A DNA stretch of 39,597 nucleotides from JBFIHF01 sp964411125 (GTDB taxonomy: Bacteria > Myxococcota_A > Bradymonadia > Bradymonadales > Bradymonadaceae), in assembly GCA_964411125.1 (NCBI GenBank), contig CAYPJU010000062.1, positions 1 through 39,597 on the forward strand, read 5' to 3'. The notes under the pieces were generated by a model that saw nothing but the letters and a program-made list of their open reading frames with translations, did not search any database and was not told the DNA's origin. Within the stretch, counting starts at the first letter, position 1, and each line of letters begins with the position of its first letter. This document shows, piece by piece, positions 24,578 to 32,833 of the stretch. The translations under genes were made by a program, and so were the position numbers.

Positions 24578-25468
24578 TCAGGGAACGTTGTCGAGACACT
24601 CGAGAAGCATCTCGGTTTCGGGGGTCGAATCCCCCTCGAAGAGGCTGCACGTCCCTTCGGGATAGCTGAGCCTGCAATCGAACTCCTGGAGGATGGAGTC
24701 GCTGCAGTTCTCGTTGAGATCTACCCCGCACGAGTAGCCGACTTCGGGGCAGATCGACTCCATGTTGGAGTCGATCTGCAGACACTTTTCGTAGCATCCC
24801 TCGGAGGGCTGTCCGTTGTTGCGTGTGCTTCCGTTTCTCACGTCGTCCACGCACCTTACATACGGCTCCCCGGCGGAGCCTCCAGGGTTCGCGACGAAGC
24901 GACAGTAGGACTCGGGGTGTTGTCGGCCGCAGTCGATGGAACCGAGCTCCTCCGACGTGCATTCTGCGCCGCGAAGGTGGTCACAATGTCCTTGCTCGAG
25001 ACCACAGAATTGCCCGGCTTCGAACTCCATAGCGAGGCATGCATGGAAGCAAGGCCCTTCTTCACTGTTATTGCTGACGGTGCCGTTGTTGCTGACGATG
25101 CCGTTGTTGCTCCAGCCGCCGTTGTTGAAACCGTCGCCGTTGTTGAACTCGTCGCCGTTATTGAAACTGCCGCCATTGTTGCGAGATCCCCCGTCGAAGG
25201 GGTCGACGCAAGCGGTGAACGCGTTGCTCCCGCCGCGCGTCACGCTCTCACAGTATTCGGTGGGCCAGTCCTCCGCGCAGCTCACGTAGTTGTCCGACGG
25301 GTCGTCGCACGAAAAGCTGTCGGGGCACGCCGTGTAGACGTCGTGGATCTCCTGGAGTCGGTCGCACCGCGAGGCGTTGCGTCCCAGCTCCTTGAGGTTG
25401 GCACCCTTTCCACAGCCGACGAAGAGCACGGCGGCGGAGAGCAGCCCGAAGAGGATGGGTCGTTTCAT
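24578..25468 (-). CDS. Cys-rich lipoprotein with Asn-Gly linker
   Basis: A 296-residue lipoprotein (LFVGC, Cys17) with about 24 Cys in the mature part. Three Cys modules have similar spacing (for example CDRLQEIHDVYTACPDSFSC, CFHACLAMEFEAGQFC, CYEKCLQIDSNMESIC), so the protein looks like a threefold repeat. Between modules 1 and 2 lies a linker of about eight NNG units. A second short RNNGQ linker precedes module 3. The ATG at 25468 follows GGAG at seven bases. It is the last gene of a three-gene minus-strand operon (337-residue lipoprotein, outer-membrane-type protein, this one). No enzyme motif is seen; a disulphide-stabilised surface protein is the likely form. Confidence 0.85.
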   Translation of the reverse strand: MKRPILFGLLSAAVLFVGCGKGANLKELGRNASRCDRLQEIHDVYTACPDSFSCDDPSDNYVSCAEDWPTEYCESVTRGGSNAFTACVDPFDGGSRNNGGSFNNGDEFNNGDGFNNGGWSNNGIVSNNGTVSNNSEEGPCFHACLAMEFEAGQFCGLEQGHCDHLRGAECTSEELGSIDCGRQHPESYCRFVANPGGSAGEPYVRCVDDVRNGSTRNNGQPSEGCYEKCLQIDSNMESICPEVGYSCGVDLNENCSDSILQEFDCRLSYPEGTCSLFEGDSTPETEMLLECLDNVP

Positions 25469-25501
25469 TTCGATCTCCGATGGGACGGGAGGTACCCGCA
25501 T

Positions 25502-26131
25502 TCAGAACGCGACACCGGCCGCCAAATTCCCGCCGAGCGCAGGGAGGAAGACCGCGCTGTCGGCGTTTTCGGTGTCTGGCATGTAGAGGAGCCCGGAAAA
25601 CTCGAGGACTCGAAGGTCGGCGAAGAAGCATGTCGGGGTGCAGAAGCTCACGCGACCACCGATCGGCGCGAACTGACCGCCGACGCCGAGACCGGTCGGG
25701 GATCCCGGTCCGAGTAGCGCCAGGAGCGTCGTGCGAGGTCCCAGGAGCCACACGGAAATCGTCTCGTCGATCTGTGCCAGCGAGACGCCCCCGAGAGGAT
25801 TGAGCTCGAGTCCCCCGGCGAGAACACCTCCGGGAAGCAACAGCCCGGCGACGAGCCCGATCGATTTGTCGAAGGAGTACTTCAGCTTGAGAAACGTCCC
25901 GACGCCACTCGCATTGGAACCGAGGTAGCCCACCGGACCGAGCTCCAGAGCAAACGCGCTGCCGGGGGGGCGACCCACGATCTTAGGCGGAGGCTGGGGC
26001 TCTGGGGCCGCCTGGTCGATCGACGGATTCGGCTGATACCAGGGCACGTCTTCTTGTGCCGACGCGCTGCTCGGGAAGGCGAACGCAGCGAGGAGGGCCA
26101 ACAGGACTGTATGTCGCAAGGTCGTAGTCAT
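25502..26131 (-). CDS. Exported beta-rich protein, possible outer membrane barrel
   Basis: A 209-residue protein with a signal peptide ending ASA-QE (about residue 25), a short Pro-rich segment and then a Gly/Leu-rich series of beta-like strands (FALELGPVGYLGSN, FLKLKYSFDKSIGLVAGLLL, GLGVGGQFAPIGGRVSF) and a terminal Phe, which suits a small outer-membrane barrel. The longest frame starts at 26323; the ATG at 26131 overlaps the upstream stop (ATGA) and opens the signal peptide, so it is preferred. Middle gene of a three-gene operon. Function is not known. Confidence 0.78.
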   Translation of the reverse strand: MTTTLRHTVLLALLAAFAFPSSASAQEDVPWYQPNPSIDQAAPEPQPPPKIVGRPPGSAFALELGPVGYLGSNASGVGTFLKLKYSFDKSIGLVAGLLLPGGVLAGGLELNPLGGVSLAQIDETISVWLLGPRTTLLALLGPGSPTGLGVGGQFAPIGGRVSFCTPTCFFADLRVLEFSGLLYMPDTENADSAVFLPALGGNLAAGVAF

Positions 26132-27141
26132 TCGGTGGCCCCCTTGGAGAACTTCTGCGCGAACTCGTCGACGATCTTTCGCACCATCATTTGCTGCCGC
26201 TTTCGGTAGCGCTCGCCGGAAGATTCCTCGCCCTTTTTGCTCAGGGAGAAGCTGGTGGAAGACGAGCTCGAACTCTTCTTCTCGGCAACGGGCGCGGTCG
26301 GTTTCGGCACGCCTTCGGGCCACACCCCCCAGTACTTCTCGCCGTCGAGGGTCGCGAAGAGAAACTTCCGGTAGAGCGCAGCGCTCAGATCCTCGTCGCT
26401 GAATTCCGCGAGCGACCGTCGATAGAACCAGATCGATTCACCCGACGGAACGGCGACCGCCGTCGTGTCGAGGGTCGCCTTCAAGATCTTGCCCTTCGGA
26501 GTACCGCTCGCGAGCGCCGGGATTCGCGTGAGCACACGCTGGACGAACTCGGCTTGTTCCTTCTCGCTCAGTTGCAACGGTTGCAAGGATTCACCGCGAG
26601 GGTTCGAGTCGAAGTAGTTGAAGCGGAACTGGGCCTCTTCGCCCACGTCGGACGCGGGCGTCTCGAGGCTGTTGACGATGAACACTGCCTGGGCGCCGAG
26701 GTTCGCCGCTGCTTCGTAGGTCGAGACGTTTCCGGTCCGCTCGGTGCGGTCGAGGACGTCCCACGAGACCACGCGGTAGCCGACCGCGGCGAGGCCCTGC
26801 TCGAGCTCTTTGAGGTAGATCGAGCAGTTGGTTTTCAGGATGACGTCGTTTTCGCGGTTGGTGCCCGTCTGTTCGTCGGCGGTGACGTCGAGGCACTTGC
26901 TCGGCGCGCGGATCGCGACGGTCTGGATGAACGGGAGCTGCGTGCGATACGCCGGTGTCTGGCGGATCTCGGCGACCTCTTCGAGGAGCCCCTCGGACTC
27001 CATCGCGAAGTCGACACGGACGTAGTCCTTCTCGGGAGGGTTCCACTCGACCTGATCGGGCTCCTCACACACGGGCAGTGCGGTGCTGCAAGACGCCGAA
27101 GAGAGGCCGGCGCACAGCACGAAGAATAGCGGTGTTCTCAT
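26128..27141 (-). CDS. Lipoprotein, first gene of envelope operon
   Basis: A 337-residue lipoprotein (lipobox SASC, Cys18). The mature part has an alpha/beta look: IQTVAIRAP, a long segment with YLKELEQGLAAVGYRVVSWDVLDR and AAANLGAQAVFIVNSLE, which recalls periplasmic CsgG/LpoB-type or GNA1162-like proteins that carry an amyloid-secretion-like fold, but the similarity is loose. A Ser/Lys-rich low-complexity stretch (about 285-310) leads to a charged helical tail. GGAGGG precedes the ATG at 27141; the open frame runs to 27516 without coding features. It is translationally coupled to the barrel-like gene. Two perfect hairpins lie in its 5-prime leader region. Confidence 0.8.
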   Translation of the reverse strand: MRTPLFFVLCAGLSSASCSTALPVCEEPDQVEWNPPEKDYVRVDFAMESEGLLEEVAEIRQTPAYRTQLPFIQTVAIRAPSKCLDVTADEQTGTNRENDVILKTNCSIYLKELEQGLAAVGYRVVSWDVLDRTERTGNVSTYEAAANLGAQAVFIVNSLETPASDVGEEAQFRFNYFDSNPRGESLQPLQLSEKEQAEFVQRVLTRIPALASGTPKGKILKATLDTTAVAVPSGESIWFYRRSLAEFSDEDLSAALYRKFLFATLDGEKYWGVWPEGVPKPTAPVAEKKSSSSSSTSFSLSKKGEESSGERYRKRQQMMVRKIVDEFAQKFSKGATE

Positions 27142-27286
27142 CGATCCCTCCGTCGTTGCGACAGAAACCGAGCGCGGGCGACCGCGCTCTTCGTTGCAGC
27201 TCCCCGTCTCGATAGTTGTTTGTTGAGTTTTCTCGAGGCGCATTGCACCACAGGCACCAGGATCTGTCGATCGCAAACTCGCGGTA

Positions 27287-27355
27287 ACGGCCGGCACCCG
27301 CCCTGCCGGCCGTCCCCCGAGACGACATCCTGCGGCCCCCCGACCCGCAGGATGT
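27287..27355. other. Two adjacent perfect hairpins
   Basis: ACGGCCGGCA/TGCCGGCCGT (27287-27313, 10 bp stem, 7-base loop) and ACATCCTGCGG/CCGCAGGATGT (27325-27355, 11 bp stem, 9-base loop). They lie between the LuxR-type gene and the envelope operon, both transcribed leftward. No T-run follows either on either strand, so they may be structured leader elements, factor-dependent terminators or binding sites. Confidence 0.55.
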
Positions 27356-27419
27356 GTCCCCCCCTCCGACTGAAACCTGATGCCTGCGAGACTAGATCCG
27401 AAGTGAGGTCTTCGGAATA

Positions 27420-27431
27420 CCCCATATGGGG
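27420..27431. promoter_or_regulatory. CCCCATATGGGG palindrome
   Basis: A perfect 12-bp palindrome lies in the 491-bp region between the LuxR-type gene and the envelope operon, about 280 bp from the operon start. It has the form of a dimer binding site. No other copy was noticed. The remainder of 27142-27632 shows no convincing gene. Confidence 0.35.
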
Positions 27432-27632
27432 GAGGACTCGCGGTGAGACGAGACGGGGGAAGCTGCGCTACGATCCAGGCTCCCGCCATCCTCTCGATCG
27501 CCTCCCGCCACTTCACCCGGTGACGGGCGAGGACGAGGCTCCGCCCCGCATCCCGACCGAACCACGTTTCTCACGAAGAACGGCACGATACGTTCCGGAG
27601 CCTCTCATTACCTGAAAGAGGGGGTGTTCCCG

Positions 27633-28763
27633 TCACGCCAGGCGCGCGAGGCTGCGTTGGAGGGTACCGACGAGCTCGGCCTGCGAAGAGACCCGGCATT
27701 TTCGCAGCAGGGATTTCACGTGGGTACGGACAGTGTGAACGCTGTTTCCGAAGATCTGGGCGATGCTGTTGACCGACTCGCCGGACAAGAGCCACTGCGC
27801 GATCTCCGCTTCCATGGGGGTCAACTGATAGAGCTGCTGCAATCGTTCCGCGAACTGTTCGTCCACGTGTTCGGGGTCGGCGATGATCATCAGGGCTCCT
27901 CCACTCATCTCGAACGCCACGCCGTCTCGACGAGGACGCAGCGGGCTGAACAGAATCTCCAGCGGACGCTTTCCGTTTCCCCTGGGCAGCTCGAAGATGG
28001 GACGGAGGGGAATCACCTCGCCCGAAGCCGCGCCGAGAGCACAGGCGAGGGCATTGTCGAGCGCTCGACGCGACCTCGGGTCGACAGCTCGGAGCAGTCC
28101 GTCGCCTCCGAGCTCTACCGCGTCGCGCTTTTCGATTAGCTGCCGCGCATACGGATTCATCCACTCGACCCGCCCGGCTTCGTCGAAGCAGATACTCCCG
28201 AAGTCAGCGTGCGACAGGGCATCCAGGGCCGCTCGATTCTGGATCTCCAGCCGCGCGAACTGCCTCGAAAGGGCTGCGGCCTGGAACATGTGGGGGGCGA
28301 GCTGGTCCCAGAGTTCGATCTGGTCGTCGCCTACCCGTGTCCCGCGCGAGGTGAATCCCACCAGGCTCAGGATCCCGCGCTCTTCGGTCTTCTCGGCGGA
28401 AATCAGGAGGTCGCTCGCGCCCATGCGTTGCATCCAGTCGAACATCTCGGTTCGCAGAAGCTCGCGTCGGGGAACGAGCGCTTCACCAGGCAACGTATGC
28501 CTCCCTGGCTCGATCTCGATCGCGTGCTCGGTGTACGGATCGACCGGCGCGATCTCTTCGATGTATTCGCGAACGAAAGGGTCCTCGGTCCCCGCCGATA
28601 TCTGAGTGGTGAAGGTGTCGTCGTCCCTCCCCATCGCACTGATCCCCACGACCTCGAAACCGCTGGTCCGCAACAGTTCGTCCATCAGCGGCCCGAACCC
28701 TCGGGGGCATGTCACCCCGTGATAGGCGATACGAATCAACTCCGATAACTGCTTCTCTTTCAC
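27633..28763 (-). CDS. LuxR-type transcriptional regulator
   Basis: A 376-residue regulator. The C-terminal 65 residues form a GerE/LuxR helix-turn-helix: LTPMEAEIAQWLLSGESVNSIAQIFGNSVHTVRTHVKSLLRKCRVSS. The N-terminal two thirds contain a sensor-like region (about 1-190, with DPYTEHAIEIEPGRH and MGASDLL) and a PAS-like middle (about 215-305, FGSICFDEAGRVEWMNPYARQLI). This arrangement is common in solitary LuxR regulators that sense an unknown signal. The start is GTG at 28763, preceded by AGGGGAA; the longer frame to 28985 has no coding character. No histidine kinase or LuxI is nearby. It may control the envelope operon downstream. Confidence 0.9.
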   Translation of the reverse strand: MKEKQLSELIRIAYHGVTCPRGFGPLMDELLRTSGFEVVGISAMGRDDDTFTTQISAGTEDPFVREYIEEIAPVDPYTEHAIEIEPGRHTLPGEALVPRRELLRTEMFDWMQRMGASDLLISAEKTEERGILSLVGFTSRGTRVGDDQIELWDQLAPHMFQAAALSRQFARLEIQNRAALDALSHADFGSICFDEAGRVEWMNPYARQLIEKRDAVELGGDGLLRAVDPRSRRALDNALACALGAASGEVIPLRPIFELPRGNGKRPLEILFSPLRPRRDGVAFEMSGGALMIIADPEHVDEQFAERLQQLYQLTPMEAEIAQWLLSGESVNSIAQIFGNSVHTVRTHVKSLLRKCRVSSQAELVGTLQRSLARLA

Positions 28764-29103
28764 TGCTCGTTCCCCTGGCAGGACGGTCCCCGGCGCAGGT
28801 GCGGTCGAACTCGACACGCCAGCACGCAAACGAAGTTTCCAGGTGAAAGAACTCCGACATCGTCCAGGTGTTGCCCTGGAAGGCCGGCTCACATCGAAAC
28901 CAGGTCCCCTCGGCTCGTCCGGCCTCACCCGCTCGTGCGGCGGCATGGTCGGACTACCGTGTGGGCGAGTACCCACGCCGATCATAGCGCGTGGGAGCCC
29001 GGATTCCAGGAGTTTCCCGAGTCAGCTCTTCGGAGAATGAAAAGCCAAATAGACGTGCTGTGTTGTCCGACAAAGAATCGACGGTGCGACGCCGACCCCG
29101 GCC
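28764..29103. other. Gene-free gap, nothing recognised
   Basis: About 340 bp between the LuxR-type gene and the PLP enzyme gene, both on the minus strand. I see no convincing ORF, terminator hairpin with T-run, or repeat. It presumably contains the promoter of the LuxR-type gene. Confidence 0.5.
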
Positions 29104-30234
29104 TCACTCCAGACTTCGGTCCAGATCGGCGATCAAGTCGTCCTTCGCCTCGATCCCGATGGCGAGCCGCACGAGCCGGTCGGAGATTCCCACCGTTTCC
29201 CGCTCTGCCGCACTCAACCCGGCGTGGGACGAAGCGGCGGGCAACACGACGAGCGACTCGGTCCCACCGAGGCTCGGCGCGGGTATGAAGAGCTCCAGGG
29301 CGTCGATGAAGCGCTGCGGGTCAGTCCCCTCGCCGAGCTCGAACGAAACGATCCCACCGTATCCGTCGAGGAACTGGCGCGCGTACCGGTGCTGCGGATG
29401 GGATTCGAGCCCCGGGTAGAGCACGCGCTCCACCCCGTCGTGCTCCTCCAGAAACTCGGCGATCGCCAGCGCGTTATGGTTCTGGCGTTCGACTCGAAGG
29501 GCCAGCGTCTTCATCCCCCGCTGCAACAACGCGCAGGCGTGCGGATCGAGGGTGCCGCCCCAGTGGTTGAGCTGATGGCGGATCCGGTCGACCCACGACG
29601 CCGAGCCCGTCACGGCCCCGGCGACCAGGTCGGAATGACCGTTCAAGAACTTCGTCGCCGATTGGACCGAAACGTCGATGCCGTGCTCGGCGGGGCGAAA
29701 GTTGATCGGCGACGCGAACGTGTTGTCCACGATCGTCGTGATCGCGCGCGCGCGACCGAACTTCCCCGCCTCCACGAGGTTTGCGACCTCGAGGGTCGGG
29801 TTGGTGATCGTCTCGAGGTAGAAACCGACGGTGTTGTCGCGCACCGCGTCCGACCACGTCTCGGGGCGTGTCGCGTCGACCACCGTCCACTCGATCCCGA
29901 GCCGCGGAAAGTGGTCGCGGATGAACGAGAAGGTGCCGCCGTAGAGCCCCGACTGCACCAGCATGTGCGAACCTGCGTCGGCGATCGTCACGAGCGCGGT
30001 CGTGATCGCGGACATGCCGCTCGACGTCACCAAACCCGCCTCGGCGCCTTCGACCGCCGCGAGCTTTTGCCCGAGCGACTCGTGATTCGGCGAGTTGTTC
30101 AGCCGTAGATACCGGATGTCGTCGTACGACGCGCCGCCGCGGTACTCGTACGTCGACGTCTGGAAGACCGGCATCGAGATCGCGCCGTCGATGCGCGGCT
30201 CGCCGGCGTGCACCAGCTTCGTGTCGAGCTTCAT
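29104..30234 (-). CDS. Cys/Met-metabolism PLP-dependent enzyme
   Basis: A 376-residue fold-type I PLP enzyme of the cystathionine gamma-synthase/gamma-lyase/beta-lyase family. Lys195 in QSATKFLNGHSD is the probable Schiff-base lysine, Asp170 in TIVDNTFASP contacts the PLP nitrogen, and SSGMSAITT and SGLYGGTFSF form the cofactor and substrate surroundings. The family is involved in transsulphuration or elimination of sulphur amino acids; sequence alone does not tell which reaction. Length is typical (about 380). Its ATG at 30234 shares one base with the stop of the upstream 183-residue gene (TGATG), so the two are translationally coupled. No other sulphur-metabolism gene is nearby. Confidence 0.93.
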   Translation of the reverse strand: MKLDTKLVHAGEPRIDGAISMPVFQTSTYEYRGGASYDDIRYLRLNNSPNHESLGQKLAAVEGAEAGLVTSSGMSAITTALVTIADAGSHMLVQSGLYGGTFSFIRDHFPRLGIEWTVVDATRPETWSDAVRDNTVGFYLETITNPTLEVANLVEAGKFGRARAITTIVDNTFASPINFRPAEHGIDVSVQSATKFLNGHSDLVAGAVTGSASWVDRIRHQLNHWGGTLDPHACALLQRGMKTLALRVERQNHNALAIAEFLEEHDGVERVLYPGLESHPQHRYARQFLDGYGGIVSFELGEGTDPQRFIDALELFIPAPSLGGTESLVVLPAASSHAGLSAAERETVGISDRLVRLAIGIEAKDDLIADLDRSLE

Positions 30235-30785
30235 CAGAAGACCCGGAGCCGGCCCTCGGGCCATTCGCCCGCCCAGCCGCACGGGAAGTGCCCGTTCTCG
30301 AACCAGGTGAGCATCTCGCGGAAATAGGTCACCTCGGAGTCCGTGATGATCTCGGCGAGCATGTTCTGCAACCACGCTTCCATGTGCTTGCGCATGAACT
30401 CTTTCTGCGGCTTGTCGAAGTAGGCCGGGATGTAGCCCATGTAGTCGACGTACTTCTCGACGTCGTTGAACGCCTTCTTCATCGGCTTGGCGAACCCACG
30501 GGTCTTCGCGGCCTTCGCCGCGGCCTCGGCCGGCTCGATCGGATGACCCGCTTCGTCGTAGCGTCCCCCTTCGCCGCCCATGATCGGCGCCAGCGCTTCA
30601 CCCCACGTGTCGATCCCCTCCACGTTCTCGCCGGTCTCGGCTCCGACGGTGGCGAACCAGGAGATGTGGTTCAACGTCTCGAAGCAGTTCACGACAGCTT
30701 GCGTGTTCGGGCCGTACTCGTCGCTGTAGTCGTCGAACTCCTCGAACGAGAGGAGCTCCTGCCATGTCATCAGTTCTTTCGTCAT
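30234..30785 (-). CDS. Unknown protein coupled to PLP enzyme
   Basis: A 183-residue soluble protein without signal peptide, rich in Trp, Phe, Tyr and acidic residues (CFETLNHISWF, KYVDYMGYIPAYFDKPQ, MLTWFENGHFPCGWAGEWPEGRL). I do not recognise the family. The pattern suggests a compact helical fold with a conserved-looking aromatic C-terminus. The ATG at 30785 is preceded by AAGGGTGAACG. It directly precedes and overlaps the PLP enzyme gene, which suggests a shared substrate, a regulatory role or a partner subunit, but that is inference. Confidence 0.75.
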   Translation of the reverse strand: MTKELMTWQELLSFEEFDDYSDEYGPNTQAVVNCFETLNHISWFATVGAETGENVEGIDTWGEALAPIMGGEGGRYDEAGHPIEPAEAAAKAAKTRGFAKPMKKAFNDVEKYVDYMGYIPAYFDKPQKEFMRKHMEAWLQNMLAEIITDSEVTYFREMLTWFENGHFPCGWAGEWPEGRLRVF

Positions 30786-30916
30786 CGTTCACCCTTTTCT
30801 GCGGCGAGGAGTCCGGCGGAGTGTCGCATGGAACCTCGTCTCGCGTACAGCGATGGCTACCAAGAAGTCGCAAATCCGGAGTGGGAAGCCGCGATCGCCG
30901 TGCTAGTGTGGGCGCG

Positions 30917-31555
30917 ATGCGAAACCTCTTCTTCATCGTCGTCCTCGCCGCCGGATGTGCCTCGAAACCCGAGGAGAAGCCGCCGGAAGTAAAACCCGAC
31001 GGGCCGCCCCCCATCTGCGCCGTCGAGTCCCCCGAGCTCTGCTTGCAGGACGGCGTCGACCTGGAGGTCGGTGCGCGCGGCGAGCCCGACCCGAAGGCGG
31101 CACGCGGCAAATACGAACTCGCGTGCGAAGGAGGTCTTCCGCGCGGCTGCACCCGCCTCGGAGCGCTCCTCGCCGCCTCCGACGAGCCATTCGACCGGCT
31201 CCGCGTCCTCGACCTCTGGCGCGATGCCTGCGCCGCCGACGAGCCGATGGCGTGCGCGCAGCTCGGCAGCCACCTGCTCGCCAACGCCTTCCACGCCGAC
31301 GAGAGCAACCCCGAGCGCGACGAGATGTACCGCTCCGCCCATGACCTCCTCGGCGGGGTGTGCGGCGCCGAAGAGACCGCCGATACCATCGACCACTGGG
31401 GCATCACCGTGCGCGGCTACAGTTGCGCGAACCTCGCCGCCGCGTACGAGAGCGGTCTCGGCGTCGAAGCGGACATCGAACGAGCGAAGCAGCTCTACCA
31501 GTCGGCCTGCGGCCTCGGCTGGGCGGAAGCCTGCTCTGTGCTCGAGTCGCTGTAG
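30917..31555 (+). CDS. Sel1-like repeat lipoprotein
   Basis: A 212-residue lipoprotein (VLAAGC, Cys14). The mature protein carries Sel1-like helical repeats with Cys: KYELACEGGLPRGCTRLGALLA, LWRDACAADEPMACAQLGSHLL and SCANLAAAYESGLGVEADIERAKQLYQSACGLGWAEAC. Cys-rich Sel1 proteins of this kind are abundant in Myxococcota and probably mediate protein contacts. The open frame starts at 30764, but the ATG at 30917 opens the lipoprotein signal. It is divergent from the unknown gene ending at 30785. Confidence 0.9.
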   Translation: MRNLFFIVVLAAGCASKPEEKPPEVKPDGPPPICAVESPELCLQDGVDLEVGARGEPDPKAARGKYELACEGGLPRGCTRLGALLAASDEPFDRLRVLDLWRDACAADEPMACAQLGSHLLANAFHADESNPERDEMYRSAHDLLGGVCGAEETADTIDHWGITVRGYSCANLAAAYESGLGVEADIERAKQLYQSACGLGWAEACSVLESL

Positions 31556-31574
31556 CGGCTGCGGTCGCCGGGCA

Positions 31575-31690
31575 GCGCCTTTGCGCCAGCTTCGCTCGCT
31601 GTCGAGCGCCTTGCGCCGCTGCGAGGAGCATCGCTTTGCTTGCTATCGCGCGCCTCGCGCTGTTGCGGGAGCTTCGCTCGCCGGGGCCCG
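31575..31690 (+). repeat. Imperfect tandem repeats of about 40 bp
   Basis: Successive imperfect copies, for example one starting AGCTTCGCTCGCTG and one starting AGCATCGCTTTGCTTGC, each ending in a GCGCC...TGCG(A/G)GG segment, with a partial third copy starting AGCTTCGCTCG. Copies are GC-rich and partly self-complementary. They follow the Sel1 gene and run into the dispersed hairpin repeat copy B. Confidence 0.55.
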
Positions 31691-31815
31691 CGACCCCTCG
31701 CCGGATCCCAGCCCCCCTCCGCTTCGCTCCGGGCTCCCGACGAGCCCGCCCCCGTCGCCATCGGACGCACCCCGGCCCTTGCCGGCGGATGTCGAGTCCG
31801 CCGGATGGGTTGAAG

Positions 31816-31930
31816 TGTGTCCGCCTCTCCCGACCTCGACGGATCCGGGGTCGAGGGCAGGGGAGGAGGCGGCGGCCAATTACGTTTTCGGCCGCGAGGT
31901 CGTTCCGTTGCGAAAAAAGTCGAATCAGTT
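31816..31930 (+). repeat. Dispersed hairpin repeat, copy B
   Basis: About 115 bp matching 4321-4434. The hairpin is kept with different bases: CCTCGAC pairs with GTCGAGG around GGATCCGG, enclosed by CCTC/GAGG arms, and TACGTTTTCGGCCGCGA is identical to copy A. Weaker similarity extends upstream to about 31705 (CTCCGGGC, GCCCGCCCCC). The remaining part of 31931-32066 shows no gene. Changes inside the stem look compensatory, which supports a selected structure. Confidence 0.7.
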
Positions 31931-32066
31931 CCCGGGACGGTGACTACGGTCGACCCGCTTCCCCGCCGCAAACCGAGGTCTGGCGCCGGGACGGGACCCT
32001 TCGAGCCGTGATGTTTGGCATCGTGCGGAGTGGGGAAGGCGGGGCTTTGTCCGGTGAGCTCCGACC

Positions 32067-32705
32067 CTAGGGGCGCAAGGCCCGCCGGTGGGTGGCGACG
32101 ACGTCGTCGACGAGGTCCTCGTGCCGGTGGATGAGAGGGTCGTCGGCCGCGGCGACCATCCCCTCCATCGTGAGAACGCCGAGGATCGCGCAGTGTGCGA
32201 GGAACGCGGCGCGGCGCGGGTCGATCGAACCGTCGATCGAGCCCCGGGACTGCTCCTCGCGGATGAGCTCTTCGACCCTTCCGTACACGCGATCGTTGAA
32301 AGGTCGGATGCGCGCGAGGTGCTCGGGGGTGAGCGACAACCCCGAACCGATCTGGCCCGCCATGTAGACCAGCCGGAACTCGGAAAAACTCGACGAGTAA
32401 TGGCCCGCGACGGCGCGGATCAGCGCCTCCACCGCGTCGGCGGCGCTCTCGACCCCCTCCATCGCGGCCTCTACCGCGGCGGCCTCCGCGGACATCGTCA
32501 CTTCGACCAACTCGAGGACCAGCGCGTCCTTGGAGTCGAAGTAGTAGTAGAGCGCCGGCTTCGTGAGCTCGAGCTCGTCTGCGATCGCGCTGAGGGTCAC
32601 GTTCGCGACGCCGTGTTGCAGCATCAGGTCGCGCGCCACTTCCAGGATGTCTTCACGGACCCGCTGCCGCCGTCTCTTTGCGCGTTTCTCTCGGGTACTG
32701 CTCAT
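32067..32705 (-). CDS. TetR-family transcriptional regulator
   Basis: A 212-residue TetR-type repressor. The N-terminal helix-turn-helix (about 15-62) reads REDILEVARDLMLQHGVANVTLSAIADELELTKPALYYYFDSKDALVLELVE, close to the family pattern. The ligand-binding C-terminal part is helical and not specific. GAGG lies seven bases before the ATG. It is divergent from the glutathione-transferase-like pair, and an overlapping palindromic operator lies between them, so it probably represses itself and that pair. Confidence 0.93.
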   Translation of the reverse strand: MSSTREKRAKRRRQRVREDILEVARDLMLQHGVANVTLSAIADELELTKPALYYYFDSKDALVLELVEVTMSAEAAAVEAAMEGVESAADAVEALIRAVAGHYSSSFSEFRLVYMAGQIGSGLSLTPEHLARIRPFNDRVYGRVEELIREEQSRGSIDGSIDPRRAAFLAHCAILGVLTMEGMVAAADDPLIHRHEDLVDDVVATHRRALRP

Positions 32706-32740
32706 CGAATCCTCGATTCGCGGGGAAGGTTACTTTATCA

Positions 32741-32768
32741 CGGTAAAATATTTTTACCGCAGTAAAAA
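32741..32768. promoter_or_regulatory. Overlapping palindromes, likely TetR operator
   Basis: CGGTAAAA-TAT-TTTTACCG (32741-32759) is a perfect inverted repeat with a 3-bp spacer, and it overlaps TTTTTAC-CGCA-GTAAAAA (32751-32768), another perfect one. This AT-rich double palindrome is in the divergent region between the TetR gene and the GST-like operon. TTGACC at 32773-32778 nearby may be a -35 element for the rightward genes. Binding by the adjacent TetR protein is inferred. Confidence 0.75.
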
Positions 32769-32833
32769 TGATTTGACCTTAGTTCAAATTTCGAGCAGTT
32801 TGAGATCATCAACCCGTGAGAGGAGAGGAGAGA

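Noticed and set aside
31071..31943. 290-residue plus-strand frame overlapping the Sel1 gene and repeat copy B
   Set aside because: Out-of-frame reading of the Sel1 gene continuing into non-coding repeat sequence. The similar peptide ANYVFGR in copies A and B arises from the shared DNA block, and upstream frames differ.
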